NCBI GenBank assembly: GCA_016707445.1
Contig: JADJHR010000004.1
Coordinates: forward strand, 36,137-100,136
Reading direction: 5' to 3'
DNA from: Rubrivivax sp.
Lineage (GTDB): Bacteria; Pseudomonadota; Gammaproteobacteria; Burkholderiales; Burkholderiaceae_C
DNA: 64,000 nucleotides
Shown here: positions 63,506 through 64,000 of the stretch, one piece after another
Position numbering within the stretch: position 1 is the stretch's first letter
How the letters are laid out: each line of letters opens with the position of its first letter
Translations under genes and position numbers: made by a program
Notes under the pieces: generated by a model
What the model saw: only the letters and a program-made list of their open reading frames with translations
Told to the model about the DNA's origin: nothing
Database searches by the model: none

Positions 63506-64000
63506 TCATACGGCTGTCCTTCGAGCCACCCTCTTGGCCAGCGCCGCCTTTGCCGGCTTGGCAGCACCCGGCTTCGCCACCATTTTGGTGTAGAGGTCGA
63601 ACAGCTTTTCCAGCCGCTCGGTGTCGTTCTTGAAGCGGCGGCCGATGTAGATGCGTTCCAGCACCTCGTCGTTGCGCTCGTGGGCCTTGCGCAAGTTCTC
63701 CGGCATCGTGTCTTCGTCGTACAAGTCGGCGATGGTCGCGGGAAATGCGCTTCGCGGGCCAGCAAGATGTTTCTGGGCGCAGCGAGTCAGGTCGGCCTTG
63801 TTCTGTTCAGTCAGCAGCGGGACGGGGAAGGTGTTCCAACCGAGGGTGTTGGAGTAGCGGTAACGCGTCTCCAGCTTGCCGCAAACAGTGGCGATCCAGA
63901 CCAGATGCAGATGACTTGCGATCAGCGCCATGTTCCAGAGCGGGGCGTCGTAGAGGCTAAACGCTGCATTGGAGACGACAGCACCTCGCTCAAGGGCACC
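63506..64000 (-). CDS. MmeI-like DNA methyltransferase, C-terminal part only
   Basis: The frame enters from the right edge and ends at 63506. The visible 164 residues (SNAAFSLYDAPLWNMALIAS, LHLVWIATVCGKLETRYRYS NTLGWNTFPVP, ADLYDEDTMPENLRKAHERN, KNDTERLEKLFDLY) match the target-recognition/C-terminal region of MmeI-like adenine methyltransferases. The SAM-binding and catalytic parts lie outside the window. The gene order methyltransferase, helicase, GIY-YIG nuclease suggests a restriction-modification-like defence unit. Confidence 0.8.
   Translation of the reverse strand, partial: GALERGAVVSNAAFSLYDAPLWNMALIASHLHLVWIATVCGKLETRYRYSNTLGWNTFPVPLLTEQNKADLTRCAQKHLAGPRSAFPATIADLYDEDTMPENLRKAHERNDEVLERIYIGRRFKNDTERLEKLFDLYTKMVAKPGAAKPAKAALAKRVARRTAV

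Larger units (their letters stand above)
52120..64000. mobile_element. tRNA-Asp-associated genomic island carrying defence-type genes
   Basis: Begins at the tRNA-Asp fragment and continues past the right edge. All genes inside are on the minus strand and are defence-associated: Rad50-like ATPase, small middle component, SIR2, REase-STAND NTPase, GIY-YIG nuclease, helicase and MmeI-like methyltransferase, plus one IS5-family element. Base composition looks lower in GC than the backbone by eye. No integrase is in the visible part; it would be expected near the intact tRNA end outside the window. Confidence 0.75.

Overview
The window is high-GC DNA whose gene content points to a betaproteobacterium of the order Burkholderiales: a beta-type dcd, a Tat-dependent formate dehydrogenase locus with DUF3305/DUF3306 and an FdhD of the Burkholderiales type, and an MCE/Mla operon with an auxiliary lipoprotein. 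The genus cannot be fixed from the sequence.

Layout. 1-8.1 kb: dcd fragment, Mpo1-like membrane protein, glpD, a five-gene MCE lipid-transport operon (STAS-MlaE permease, ATPase, MCE protein, auxiliary lipoprotein, OmpA-like lipoprotein) and a yqjD-yqjE-yqjK-like trio. 8.2-19.4 kb: one long minus-strand formate dehydrogenase locus (Tat-target protein, alpha, beta, small lipoprotein, gamma, small periplasmic protein, FdhD, DUF3305, DUF3306, multi-cluster ferredoxin, TorD-like chaperone, MobA). 19.7-23.1 kb: a divergent two-component pair, an NtrC-like regulator and a cache-HAMP histidine kinase, that probably controls the locus. 23-30 kb: alpha-hydroxy-acid oxidase, DUF481 porin-like protein, alkyl sulfatase carrying an in-frame stop, waaA, phosphomannomutase. 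30.4-31.5 kb: IS630-family element beside a decayed Bug/TctC gene. 32-39 kb: alkylation repair operon (Ada/AlkA fusion, Ogt, EamA exporter), gamma-glutamylcyclotransferase, serine hydrolase, ferredoxin reductase, msrA. 39-46 kb: FecR-OmpA-CHASE2/HD-GYP operon, phosphodiesterase, membrane proteins, SGNH hydrolase. 46-51.6 kb: secreted proteins and two convergent paralogous winged-helix/NTPase regulators.

From 52.12 kb to the right edge lies a genomic island. It begins at a 53-bp 3' fragment of a tRNA-Asp gene, followed only by minus-strand defence-type genes. In transcription order these are: an MmeI-like DNA methyltransferase (cut by the edge), a DEAD/DEAH helicase and a GIY-YIG nuclease; a restriction-endonuclease-STAND NTPase split by an IS5-family element; and a SIR2 / small middle component / Rad50-like ATPase triad. 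Removing the IS5 element and one copy of its TAG duplication restores an uninterrupted 754-codon STAND gene. The SIR2 triad and the methyltransferase-helicase-GIY-YIG set are the best candidates for poorly described systems.

Caution on quality. At least a dozen otherwise well-conserved genes carry one or more frameshifts, several at short G/C runs, and there is a 22-base G run at 19415-19436. Most of these breaks look like assembly or base-calling errors rather than gene death. Multi-lesion remnants (TctC, PhyH, GntR) are more likely true pseudogenes.
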